A DNA stretch of 6,883 bases, from contig SXIE01000073.1 of the NCBI GenBank assembly GCA_005772945.1, positions 1-6,883 of the forward strand, in the 5' to 3' direction. The DNA is from Pseudomonadota bacterium. Its GTDB lineage: Bacteria; Myxococcota; UBA9042; PHBI01. The number at the start of each line of letters is the position of its first letter. Position 1 is the stretch's first letter. Both the position numbers and the translations under genes were made by a program. The notes beneath the pieces are model-generated. The model worked only from the letters and a program-made list of their open reading frames with translations. It was not told the origin of the DNA and ran no database searches. This document shows positions 1 to 5,844 of the stretch, in pieces.

Positions 1-1576
1 CGGCGCGCTGGCGCAGCGCGGGTGCGAGCGCGCCGAGCGTCGCGTCGGCGAAGGCCTCGGCGAGCTCGAGCGGCGTCGCAAAACGGTCGGCCGCGGCGCG
101 CGCGAGCGCGACGGCGAGGACCAGCTCGAGCTCCTCGGGGATCGGCGCGAGGTCCCGCGGCCTGATGGGCGCCTGCGTCAAGACGGCCATCAGCGTCGCA
201 CGCACGCCGGTCACCTCGAACGGCGCGCGTCCGGTGAGGACACGATAGATCACGGCGCCGAGGCCGTAGACGTCCGCGCGCGCGTCGACGCGCTCGCCGG
301 CGGCCTGCGCGGGCGCCATGTAGGCGGGTGTCCCGAAGATCTCGCTCTGCGTGATCGTGAGCGAGCCGCCGCCGACCAGCGTGGCAACCCCGAAGTCGAG
401 CACCTTCCACACGACGCGCGGCGGGTCGCCGGCCTCGAGGTGACGGAAGATGTTCTGCGGCTTCAGGTCGCGATGGATGATGCCTTGCGCGTGCGCCGCC
501 TGGAGGCCGCTGGCGACCGCGCTCAGCATCGCCGCGACCTCGGATCGAGCGGGGGCCGCCGGGACCTGCCGCAGCCAGTCGGCCAGGTTCTCGCCGTGCA
601 GGCGCTCCATCGCGATATACGGAAGGATGGCGTCGGGACCCGCGACCTCGAGCACGCGCACGACGTTCGGCGTGTCGAGCGCGGACGCCAGCTCGGCCTC
701 GCGCAGAAAGCGCCGCACCAGCTGGGGATCGCCGAGAAGGTGCGTGTGAAGGACCTTCACGGCCGCCTGGACGCCGTCGCCGGCGATGGATTCCGCGAGG
801 TACACCTCGCCCATGCCGCCGCGTCCGAGCAGGAAGCCGATGCGATAGGATCCTAGGACGTGCTCGGTGTAGCGCCCGGGCCCACCCATCTGCGAGCCGC
901 GCGAGAAGTCGCGCTGCGCCTCGGCCAAGAGCGCCTCTTGGCGCGCGAGGGCGCGCTGGGTCTGCTCGAGCTCGGCCAGCGCGCGCACGCTCGACGCGCG
1001 CAGCCGCCGCGCGATGTAGAAGGCGCCGATGGTCGCCGCCTGCACGAGCACGAGCGCGCGGACGAGCGCCGGCTTGGTCGCCTTGGCGGCCGCGACGAAG
1101 ATGCCGTCGTCGCTCACGGCGCCCGTGACGACGAGCATGGCCGGGATGGCGTGCATGAGGAGGCCGACCACCAGCATCGCGATGGCGCCGCGGCGGCTGC
1201 CGCTCAGCCCGAAGAGGAAGACCCCGAACGGCAGGTAGACGACGTGGATCGAGTAGGGACCCCAGTGAGTGTAGCCGCCGCCGAGGCCGATGACGCAGCA
1301 GAGTCCGAAGACCACGCCGAGGCGCTGGTGATAGGGACGAAAGCGCAGGAAGGTCAAGGTGATGACCGAGGACGCCACGAGCAGAGCGACGCCCGCGCTG
1401 GCGACCGGGCGGACCTGAATCCTTGCACCTTCGAGCAAGAGTGCGAGCATCGACGCCACGCACAAGACCAGGATGAACCAGCCCATGAACCGAACGCGCT
1501 GCTCTTCGTAGCCGAGCAGCACGTCGGTCGCATCGCCGAGCGGGATGCGCCTACTGACGCGGGACGAGGTCGTCAT
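1..1576 (-). CDS. Membrane-anchored Ser/Thr protein kinase (Hanks type), C-terminus beyond window
   Basis: Transfers phosphate from ATP to Ser/Thr of target proteins; substrate unknown. 525 residues are visible and the frame is still open at base 1. Residues 1-30 look cytoplasmic. About six hydrophobic segments follow (roughly 31-49, 57-77, 86-100, 110-124, 130-152, 170-189), then a charged, likely coiled-coil linker (190-225). The kinase domain starts near 243: Gly loop GRGGMG (251-256), Lys274 in AVKVL, alpha-C Glu293, catalytic HRDLKPQN (368-375, Asp370), DFG (394-396), GTPAYMAP (415-422) and DVYGLG (Asp435). All catalytic residues are present, so an active enzyme is expected. The APE motif reads APA (Ala423). 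Thr407 and Thr409 are possible activation-loop phosphosites. ATG 1576 was chosen because GAGG lies 4 nt upstream (1581-1584). Kinase at the C-terminus after the membrane region is the reverse of the PknB layout. The downstream part, not seen, could hold a further domain. Confidence 0.95.
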   Translation of the reverse strand, partial: MTTSSRVSRRIPLGDATDVLLGYEEQRVRFMGWFILVLCVASMLALLLEGARIQVRPVASAGVALLVASSVITLTFLRFRPYHQRLGVVFGLCCVIGLGGGYTHWGPYSIHVVYLPFGVFLFGLSGSRRGAIAMLVVGLLMHAIPAMLVVTGAVSDDGIFVAAAKATKPALVRALVLVQAATIGAFYIARRLRASSVRALAELEQTQRALARQEALLAEAQRDFSRGSQMGGPGRYTEHVLGSYRIGFLLGRGGMGEVYLAESIAGDGVQAAVKVLHTHLLGDPQLVRRFLREAELASALDTPNVVRVLEVAGPDAILPYIAMERLHGENLADWLRQVPAAPARSEVAAMLSAVASGLQAAHAQGIIHRDLKPQNIFRHLEAGDPPRVVWKVLDFGVATLVGGGSLTITQSEIFGTPAYMAPAQAAGERVDARADVYGLGAVIYRVLTGRAPFEVTGVRATLMAVLTQAPIRPRDLAPIPEELELVLAVALARAAADRFATPLELAEAFADATLGALAPALRQRA

Positions 1577-1621
1577 CGTTCCTCGCGCACCACGCTGGTC
1601 TCGCCCTCGCGCTCGGCGCAA

Positions 1622-1640
1622 GCCAGCTGGAGGAGCTGGC
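1622..1640 (-). terminator. Perfect 7-bp stem-loop between the 44-aa gene and the kinase gene
   Basis: GCCAGCT (1622-1628) and AGCTGGC (1634-1640) are perfect inverted repeats around a 5-nt loop. The structure lies 19 bp after the stop of the 44-aa gene and 37 bp before the kinase ribosome binding site. No T-run follows on the minus strand, so it is not a standard intrinsic terminator. It may be an mRNA 3'-end stabiliser or attenuator, or chance in GC-rich DNA. On the minus-strand transcript the loop reads CCUCC, complementary to Shine-Dalgarno sequences. Confidence 0.3.
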
Positions 1641-1659
1641 GGCGAAGCCGGGCACGCGC

Positions 1660-1794
1660 CTACTTGCCTTTCTTGCCGGGCGTCGCGGCGGCCGGCGGGG
1701 CTGACTTGGCCTTGGCGGCATTCTTCTTCGCGGTCTGGTCTGCCGCGTGTTGACTCTTGGCCTTGTCTTTCGCCTTCGGAGATTTGTCGCCCAT
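1660..1794 (-). CDS. Small Lys/Ala-rich hypothetical protein (44 aa, MGDKS-type)
   Basis: A 44-residue, strongly basic protein: 12 Lys against 3 Asp and no Glu. It begins MGDKSPKAKDKAK, has an Ala/Lys middle, and ends in an Ala/Pro stretch followed by GKKGK. No membrane segment, signal peptide or Cys is visible, so it should be cytosolic and probably disordered. From memory, short proteins starting MGDKS-x-K are common and unannotated across Gram-negative bacteria; their role is not known to me. The charge would suit nucleic-acid or ribosome binding, which is inference only. The start is well supported: AGAGGTGA (1799-1806), close to the ideal anti-16S complement, sits just before CACG-ATG. 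It follows the exported-protein gene by 103 bp and precedes the kinase by 83 bp, so it may have its own promoter. Confidence 0.85.
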   Translation of the reverse strand: MGDKSPKAKDKAKSQHAADQTAKKNAAKAKSAPPAAATPGKKGK

Positions 1795-1798
1795 CGTG

Positions 1799-1806
1799 TC
1801 ACCTCT
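1799..1806 (-). promoter_or_regulatory. Strong ribosome binding site of the 44-aa gene
   Basis: The minus strand reads AGAGGTGA ending 4 nt before ATG 1794, with the AGAGG core 7 nt away. It is the most extensive Shine-Dalgarno match in the window. It fixes the start and suggests that the small protein is efficiently translated. Confidence 0.7.
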
Positions 1807-1897
1807 TACTGGGATCGAACGCGGATTGCGTCCGGCCGCGACCGTACCACCAATTCCGGGATCGGAGCCACGCGCCACGCAATCAGCGCGCGGGCGC

Positions 1898-2458
1898 CTA
1901 CTCGGGGGACTTGATCGCGTCGGGACCGAAGGCGAGCGTGGCCGTGCGGCCCGAAATGAGGTCGAGCTCGAGGGCGGTCTGGCTCGGCGCGAGCCGAAGC
2001 GAGAGCTTGCCGGCGACGTGCGCGAGCCAGTGCACATGCGAGATCGAGCGCGAGACCATCGCAAGCTCGATCGGCGTCATGAGGCTCTCGAGCCCGAACG
2101 CGGCGATGAGGTTCGCGCGCCCCTCGCGCGCGTCGAAGAGGAGCACGCGGTCGCCGAAATCGGTGTCGCCGCTCAGGTCGACGACGACGAAGCGGGTCGT
2201 CGCATCGCTCGCGATGACCGCGACATGGGCGTGCGTGCGGAGGCGCGGCAGGGGTTGCCAGGGCGCCGGGGGCGCTCCGCGGGCGGTGATGCGGGCTTCC
2301 CACTGGCGCTTGTCGTTCAGGCGCAGCTCGACGCCGCGTTTGGCGAGGGGCGCCTGGAGGACCTGCACCGAGTGACCCATGCAATCGTCGGCACGGGCGG
2401 TGCCCGCCAGCGAAACACCCGAGAGCGCGAGGGATAGCGAGAACGCGAGGGCCTTCAT
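1898..2458 (-). CDS. Exported protein of unknown function with Sec signal peptide (186 aa)
   Basis: Residues 1-23 form a classic Sec signal peptide: MK, a hydrophobic core LAFSLSLALSGVSLAG, and an ARA cleavage site (21-23), giving a mature protein starting DDCMGHS. The mature part is about 163 residues with one Cys (26). The residues before that Cys (ADD) do not form a lipobox, so a lipoprotein is unlikely. No catalytic motif is recognised. The mature chain alternates short beta-like stretches (HAHVAVIAS, TRFVVVDLSGD, DRVLLFDA, KLSLRLA, ALELDLISG), suggesting a compact beta-rich periplasmic or outer-surface fold. ATG 2458 was chosen because GGAGG (2464-2468) lies 5 nt upstream and the signal peptide begins exactly there; the same frame stays open far upstream, but only as a shadow of the next gene. 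It follows the MpaB-family gene by 98 bp. Existence is well supported; function is unknown. Confidence 0.88.
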   Translation of the reverse strand: MKALAFSLSLALSGVSLAGTARADDCMGHSVQVLQAPLAKRGVELRLNDKRQWEARITARGAPPAPWQPLPRLRTHAHVAVIASDATTRFVVVDLSGDTDFGDRVLLFDAREGRANLIAAFGLESLMTPIELAMVSRSISHVHWLAHVAGKLSLRLAPSQTALELDLISGRTATLAFGPDAIKSPE

Positions 2459-2556
2459 GATCGCCTCCGGGGCCAAGGCGGGCTTGGACGCCTGAGCTCG
2501 GCGTTGGGTCTCGGACCGGCGGACGCCCACTGCGTGAGACGCGGGGCGCGTCGGCG

Positions 2557-3507
2557 TCAGGTCGCCGGCTCTTGCCGGAGTGCGGCCATGACGAAGCGCT
2601 CGGCGACCTCGCCGAAGCGATCGCGCTGCGTGTGACCCTTTAGGCGCCGGCGCGCATCGACGTAGGCGGGCAGCCAACGGAGGCGCGGCGGGAGGCGGCG
2701 CCAGGTGGCCCGCAGCGTCGCCATCGAGGCGGCGTAGACGGCCTTCTCCGAGCGACCGAACGGCAGGCCGAGGTCGTCGCGCACACGCGCGGGCAGGAGC
2801 CCGGCGGTCATGACCTTGTACCACTTCCAAGCGGGCGCGATGGCCTTGTTGGGCGGGGTAAACAGGAAGCCCGACAGGCGGCGCGAGGCGTCGCCGACCG
2901 TCAGGATGTTGCTCGCCAGGACGCCATCGAAGTAACCGACGAAGGCGTCCCAGGAGCGGGGGAGAACCCGGTCGGGGATCCCGAAGAGGCGCGCGAACGA
3001 GCGGCTCTCCTGATAGAAGGTCTCCTTTTCGAGCTCCGTCATCGGCCGGAAGAAGCGCTCCCAGAGCGTGACCGACGTCTCCGTGAGCGTCGCATAGACC
3101 CAGAGCAGCGCCTCCTCCTCGTTCGCGTCGTAACGGTGCCCCTTGGGAAAGGGTCCGAGCGTCTCTTCGAGCGGACCATGGATGGTGGCGTGTAGTTCGT
3201 GCACGCGGCGCGCCGAGCCGAGCGCCGATTCGAGGTCGCCGAAGGTCATCGCGAAGACGTTCATGAAGGTGCGCTGGAAGCGACCCGGCAGGTCGCGCTC
3301 GCTCGCCGAGTGGTGCTTCACCGCGGTCGCAACGTACGGGTGCGCGAGCTGGAGCAGCGCCGCGCGCCCGCCGCCGAGAAAGAGGATCGACTCGCGGGAG
3401 ATCTTCCACATCCACGAGCCGGGCCCGAAGAGGCCCGCGCGCGGATCACGGCAGCTCCCTTCGAGCTCGGCGAGGAACCCCTCGAGGTCGGAGCGGGTGA
3501 CGACCAT
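2557..3507 (-). CDS. Oxygenase MpaB family protein (DUF2236, Lcp-like haem oxygenase superfamily)
   Basis: 316 residues from ATG 3507; an in-frame GTG at 3522 would give 321. Numbering below uses the 321-aa form. Helical protein matching the MpaB/DUF2236 family, which includes latex-clearing protein Lcp, a b-type haem dioxygenase that cleaves polyisoprene to aldehyde and ketone ends. Visible family features: WMWKISRESILFLGGGRAALLQLAHP (37-62), RxxRT (Arg81, Arg84, Thr85, at the place of the Lcp distal Arg/Lys/Thr), HxxIxG (His111, expected axial haem ligand), the Y-x-A plus WVYATLTET block (131-149), and the C-terminal RLPPRLRWLP stretch. Where I recall family members reading WVHA, this one reads WVYA. 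No signal peptide is seen, so it is probably cytosolic. ATG 3507 is preferred because AAGG lies 4 nt before it; the GTG has no such site. It lies 39 bp after the aldehyde dehydrogenase and is probably co-transcribed. Natural substrate unknown. Confidence 0.92.
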   Translation of the reverse strand: MVVTRSDLEGFLAELEGSCRDPRAGLFGPGSWMWKISRESILFLGGGRAALLQLAHPYVATAVKHHSASERDLPGRFQRTFMNVFAMTFGDLESALGSARRVHELHATIHGPLEETLGPFPKGHRYDANEEEALLWVYATLTETSVTLWERFFRPMTELEKETFYQESRSFARLFGIPDRVLPRSWDAFVGYFDGVLASNILTVGDASRRLSGFLFTPPNKAIAPAWKWYKVMTAGLLPARVRDDLGLPFGRSEKAVYAASMATLRATWRRLPPRLRWLPAYVDARRRLKGHTQRDRFGEVAERFVMAALRQEPAT

Positions 3508-3546
3508 GGCCCCTTCTAACACGGGCCGGACGCCAGCGCGACCACC

Positions 3547-5085
3547 TCACACGAACGGCAGCTTGCGCCACACCTCGCCGGCCTTGTCGATGACCGACGT
3601 GCCGAACAGCTTCTCGGCCATCCCCTTCAGCTGGTCATACGTGTTGGCCGGCAGCTTGAACGACAGGAGGTTCATCGGCAACGCGAAGCGCTGCTCGGCG
3701 ATCGCCTTGGTACGCGAGAACTCGCGCAACCCCTCGTCCCCGTGGATCCGCCCGAAGCCGCTCTCGCCGATCCCGCCGAACGGCAACGCCGGCAGCGCCC
3801 CGAACGCAATGACCGCGTTGATCGACGTCATGCCGGAGACGATGCGCTCGGCGACGTCGCGCACGCCCGCCTTGCCGAAGACCGCGCTCCCGAGCCCGTA
3901 TTGGCTGGTGTTTGCGAGGCGCAACGCCTCCTCGGTGTCGGCCACTTTCACGATCGGCAGGACCGGCCCGAACGTCTCGTCGACCATCACTTGCATGTCA
4001 GCTGTGACATCGACCAGGACCGTCGGCATGACGACGTTGCCGCTGATCTTCGCCGCGCCGCCGACCAGCACCTTCGCGCCCTTCTTCTCGGCGTCCTCCA
4101 GATGGCGACGGATGATGTCGACCTGGCTCGGCAGCGTGATGGCCCCGATGTGCTCGCCGACCTTCACGTCCTGCGCGAACGCGACGACCTTGTCGACGAA
4201 GCGATCGTAGACGGGCGCCGCGACGTAGCAGCGCTCGATCGACACGCACGCCTGGCCGGCGTTCGTCATCGCGCCGTAGACGGCGGCCTCGGCGGCCTTG
4301 TCGAGATCGGCGTCGGCCTGGACGATCATGGCGTCCTTGCCGCCGAGCTCGAGCAGCACGGGCGTCAGGCGCTCCGCCGCGGCCTGCATGATCTTGCGGC
4401 CGGTCGCGGGCGAGCCGGTGAAGGCCAGCTTGTCGACCGCCGCGCGCGCGAGGGCGGCGCCGGTCGGGCCGCGCCCCGTGACGACCTGGAAGACGTCGGG
4501 GATCGCGATGCTCTCGGCCGCGATCTTTTCGAGCTCGCGCGCGACCAACGGCGTGAGCTCGCTCGGCTTGAAGACGACGGCGTTGCCGGCCGCAAGCGCG
4601 TAGCCGATCGAGCCCATCGGCGTGAAGATCGGGTAGTTCCAGGGCCCGATGACGCCGATGACGCCGAGCGGGTGGTAGCTGACCGTCGCCTTGAAGTTGG
4701 CCATCATGCCCGCACCGACGCCGCGCGGCGCGAGCACGGCCTCGGCGCGCGAGAGCGCGTGGTGCAGGTGCTGGATGGCGAGCAGGACCTCGCTCATCGC
4801 GTCGACCTTGGGCTTGCCGTTCTCGAGGTGGATGAGGTTCGCGAGCGTCTCGGCGGAGCGCGCGATGCCGCGCCGAAAGGCGGCCAGCTCCTTCCTGCGA
4901 ACGGCGTGCGCGAGGGCGCCCCAGCGGCGCGAGGCGACGCGGGCGCGCGCCACGGCGGCCTCGACGTCGGCCGCGCTCTGCTCGGCCACGAACCCGACGG
5001 ACTCGCCGGTGTTCGGGTTGCGGACCTCGATCATGGGGCCTTGGCTGGGGTTGCCGCTCGTGCCGATCGGTGCTGCAGTGACCAT
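3547..5085 (-). CDS. NAD(P)-dependent aldehyde dehydrogenase (ALDH superfamily)
   Basis: 512 residues, complete, oxidising an aldehyde to its acid with NAD(P)+. The whole ALDH fold is present: IEVRNPNTGE at the N-terminus (19-28), PWNYP (148-152, oxyanion Asn150), FKPSELTP (172-179, Lys173), FTGSPATGR (222-230, cofactor loop), LELGGK (245-250, general base Glu246), NAGQAC (275-280, nucleophile Cys280), DETFGPVLP (369-377, Glu370), and PFGGIGESGFGR (435-446). No key residue is missing. A tail of about 45 residues (468-512) follows the usual EFSRTKA end; similar tails occur in some actinobacterial and proteobacterial ALDHs. The sequence resembles broad-specificity or succinate-semialdehyde types, but the substrate cannot be fixed. 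ATG 5085 has AAAGGA (5092-5097) 6 nt upstream. It leads a probable two-gene unit with the MpaB-family oxygenase and has a 166-bp leader. Presumed cytosolic. Confidence 0.97.
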   Translation of the reverse strand: MVTAAPIGTSGNPSQGPMIEVRNPNTGESVGFVAEQSAADVEAAVARARVASRRWGALAHAVRRKELAAFRRGIARSAETLANLIHLENGKPKVDAMSEVLLAIQHLHHALSRAEAVLAPRGVGAGMMANFKATVSYHPLGVIGVIGPWNYPIFTPMGSIGYALAAGNAVVFKPSELTPLVARELEKIAAESIAIPDVFQVVTGRGPTGAALARAAVDKLAFTGSPATGRKIMQAAAERLTPVLLELGGKDAMIVQADADLDKAAEAAVYGAMTNAGQACVSIERCYVAAPVYDRFVDKVVAFAQDVKVGEHIGAITLPSQVDIIRRHLEDAEKKGAKVLVGGAAKISGNVVMPTVLVDVTADMQVMVDETFGPVLPIVKVADTEEALRLANTSQYGLGSAVFGKAGVRDVAERIVSGMTSINAVIAFGALPALPFGGIGESGFGRIHGDEGLREFSRTKAIAEQRFALPMNLLSFKLPANTYDQLKGMAEKLFGTSVIDKAGEVWRKLPFV

Positions 5086-5115
5086 TGCGTGTCCTTTGTC
5101 GCCGGGGAGATCGGT

Positions 5116-5135
5116 CGCGAAGAGCGCGAAGCGCT
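5116..5135. repeat. Direct repeat overlapping a small palindrome in the ALDH leader
   Basis: CGCGAAG occurs at 5116-5122 and again at 5125-5131. The second copy sits in the perfect inverted repeat AGCGC-GAA-GCGCT (5123-5135). This lies 31-50 bp upstream of the ALDH start codon, where an operator or leader structure could sit. Such short repeats also arise by chance in DNA this rich in GC. The rest of the 5086-5251 gap shows no ORF and no convincing -35/-10 pair. Confidence 0.25.
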
Positions 5136-5251
5136 TGCCCGCGACGAGATGTGTCGAGGCGCGTGGCTTAGCGCAGTTCCCGAGGTCGCGGAAGCGCGAG
5201 GCACCGGAGGCCCGTTCTGCGGCGTGCGAGGCGGGTGCGGCCCCCCTCGGC

Positions 5252-5788
5252 TCAGAGGCGCTGGGTCTCGGGGACGTACACGATCACGGCCACGACGGTC
5301 GCCACGCACGCGAGCCCCCACACGATGCCCCAGTAGCACGCGATGCGCCGCCAGTTGGCGCGCCCGCGGACCCGATCGGCGATCGCCTCGAGCGGCCATG
5401 TCGCCGGCTCGGCGTCGTGCACGCTGAGGCCCGCGATCTCCGTCGCGCCCAGGATCTCCGCGCGGTGCGCCTCGATCAGCGCCGCCCCCCGCGCGCGCCG
5501 CACGGGATCGGCCGAGGCCAGCGCCAGCACCGCCGCCGGCACGGCTCGCACCTTCCAGAGGACGATGCGCGAGAGGTTCGTGAACGTCCCGAAGCAGAAC
5601 GGCGCCAGGTAGAACGCGTCGACGTGCCGACCGAGCGTCATCATATAGAGGACATAGATAAGGAAGCCGTAGCCGATCAGCGACGCGAGACGGCCGAGGC
5701 GCTGCAAGCGCCGCCGCTCGCGCCGGAAGCCCTCGATCGTCAGGTTCGTCAGGTCGCTACCAACCCCATGTGCGCCAGGCGAGGCCAT
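5252..5788 (-). CDS. Hypothetical membrane protein (178 aa, two to three membrane segments)
   Basis: 178 residues, no family recognised. An N-terminal polar segment contains a very basic amphipathic stretch (FRRERRRLQRLGRL, 21-34), followed by a hydrophobic segment (about 35-52), a second moderately hydrophobic stretch (57-79), a loop of about 70 residues rich in Ala, Arg and acidic residues (80-148), and a strong C-terminal membrane helix (149-172, CYWGIVWGLACVATVVAVIV). The short tail is PETQRL. The Arg cluster before the first helix suggests a cytoplasmic N-terminus. No catalytic motif is visible. ATG 5788 is preferred: AAGGGA lies 4 nt upstream. The alternative GTG at 5812 directly follows an in-frame TAA and lacks a ribosome binding site. 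An inverted repeat overlaps the ribosome binding site. The gene lies 56 bp after the surface-protein stop and 166 bp before the aldehyde dehydrogenase. Confidence 0.8.
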   Translation of the reverse strand: MASPGAHGVGSDLTNLTIEGFRRERRRLQRLGRLASLIGYGFLIYVLYMMTLGRHVDAFYLAPFCFGTFTNLSRIVLWKVRAVPAAVLALASADPVRRARGAALIEAHRAEILGATEIAGLSVHDAEPATWPLEAIADRVRGRANWRRIACYWGIVWGLACVATVVAVIVYVPETQRL

Positions 5789-5789
5789 C

Positions 5790-5812
5790 GTGTCCCTTCC
5801 CGGGCGGGACAC
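5790..5812 (-). promoter_or_regulatory. Inverted repeat covering the ribosome binding site of the 178-aa gene
   Basis: GTGTCCC (5790-5796) and GGGACAC (5806-5812) are perfect 7-bp arms around a 9-nt spacer that itself contains CCCGGG (5799-5804). On the minus-strand transcript the 3' arm GGGACAC includes most of the AAGGGA ribosome binding site (5793-5798) and ends 1 nt before the ATG. Folding would hide the site. The same symmetry could be a repressor operator, or the end of the upstream surface-protein message (no T-run). Confidence 0.4.
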
Positions 5813-5844
5813 TTACACGCACTCGACCCGCGCCGACAAGGCGC

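Noticed and set aside
1..1576. Pseudokinase interpretation based on the APA motif
   Set aside because: The Gly loop, Lys274, Glu293, Asp370 and DFG are all intact, so loss of activity is not supported.
860..1753. 297-codon open frame on the plus strand
   Set aside because: Antisense to the membrane and coiled-coil part of the kinase gene and the 44-aa gene; compositionally a shadow (His/Arg/Asp/Ala) with no recognisable domain.
1795..1897. Possible promoter upstream of the 44-aa gene (TTGGTG with a weak CGCAAT 17 bp later on the minus strand)
   Set aside because: The -10 element matches at only three of six positions; promoters in this kind of genome cannot be called from such a match.
2509..2540. 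GTCTC ... GAGAC inverted repeat after the MpaB-family gene as a terminator
   Set aside because: Only 5 bp of stem with a loop above 20 nt and no T-run; expected by chance.
2459..3415. In-frame upstream extension of the exported protein to a 505-codon frame on the minus strand
   Set aside because: The extension overlaps the MpaB-family gene in another frame and is Arg/Ala/Pro shadow sequence. The signal peptide and GGAGG site place the start at 2458.
3508..3522. GTG start at 3522 for the MpaB-family gene
   Set aside because: No ribosome binding site precedes it, while ATG 3507 has AAGG 4 nt upstream. It is not excluded; the difference is five residues.
3742..5427. 561-codon open frame on the plus strand opposite the aldehyde dehydrogenase
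   Set aside because: It is antisense to a fully conserved ALDH, its product is Arg/Asp/Ala-rich with no motif, and such long shadows are expected in DNA with strong GC third-position bias.
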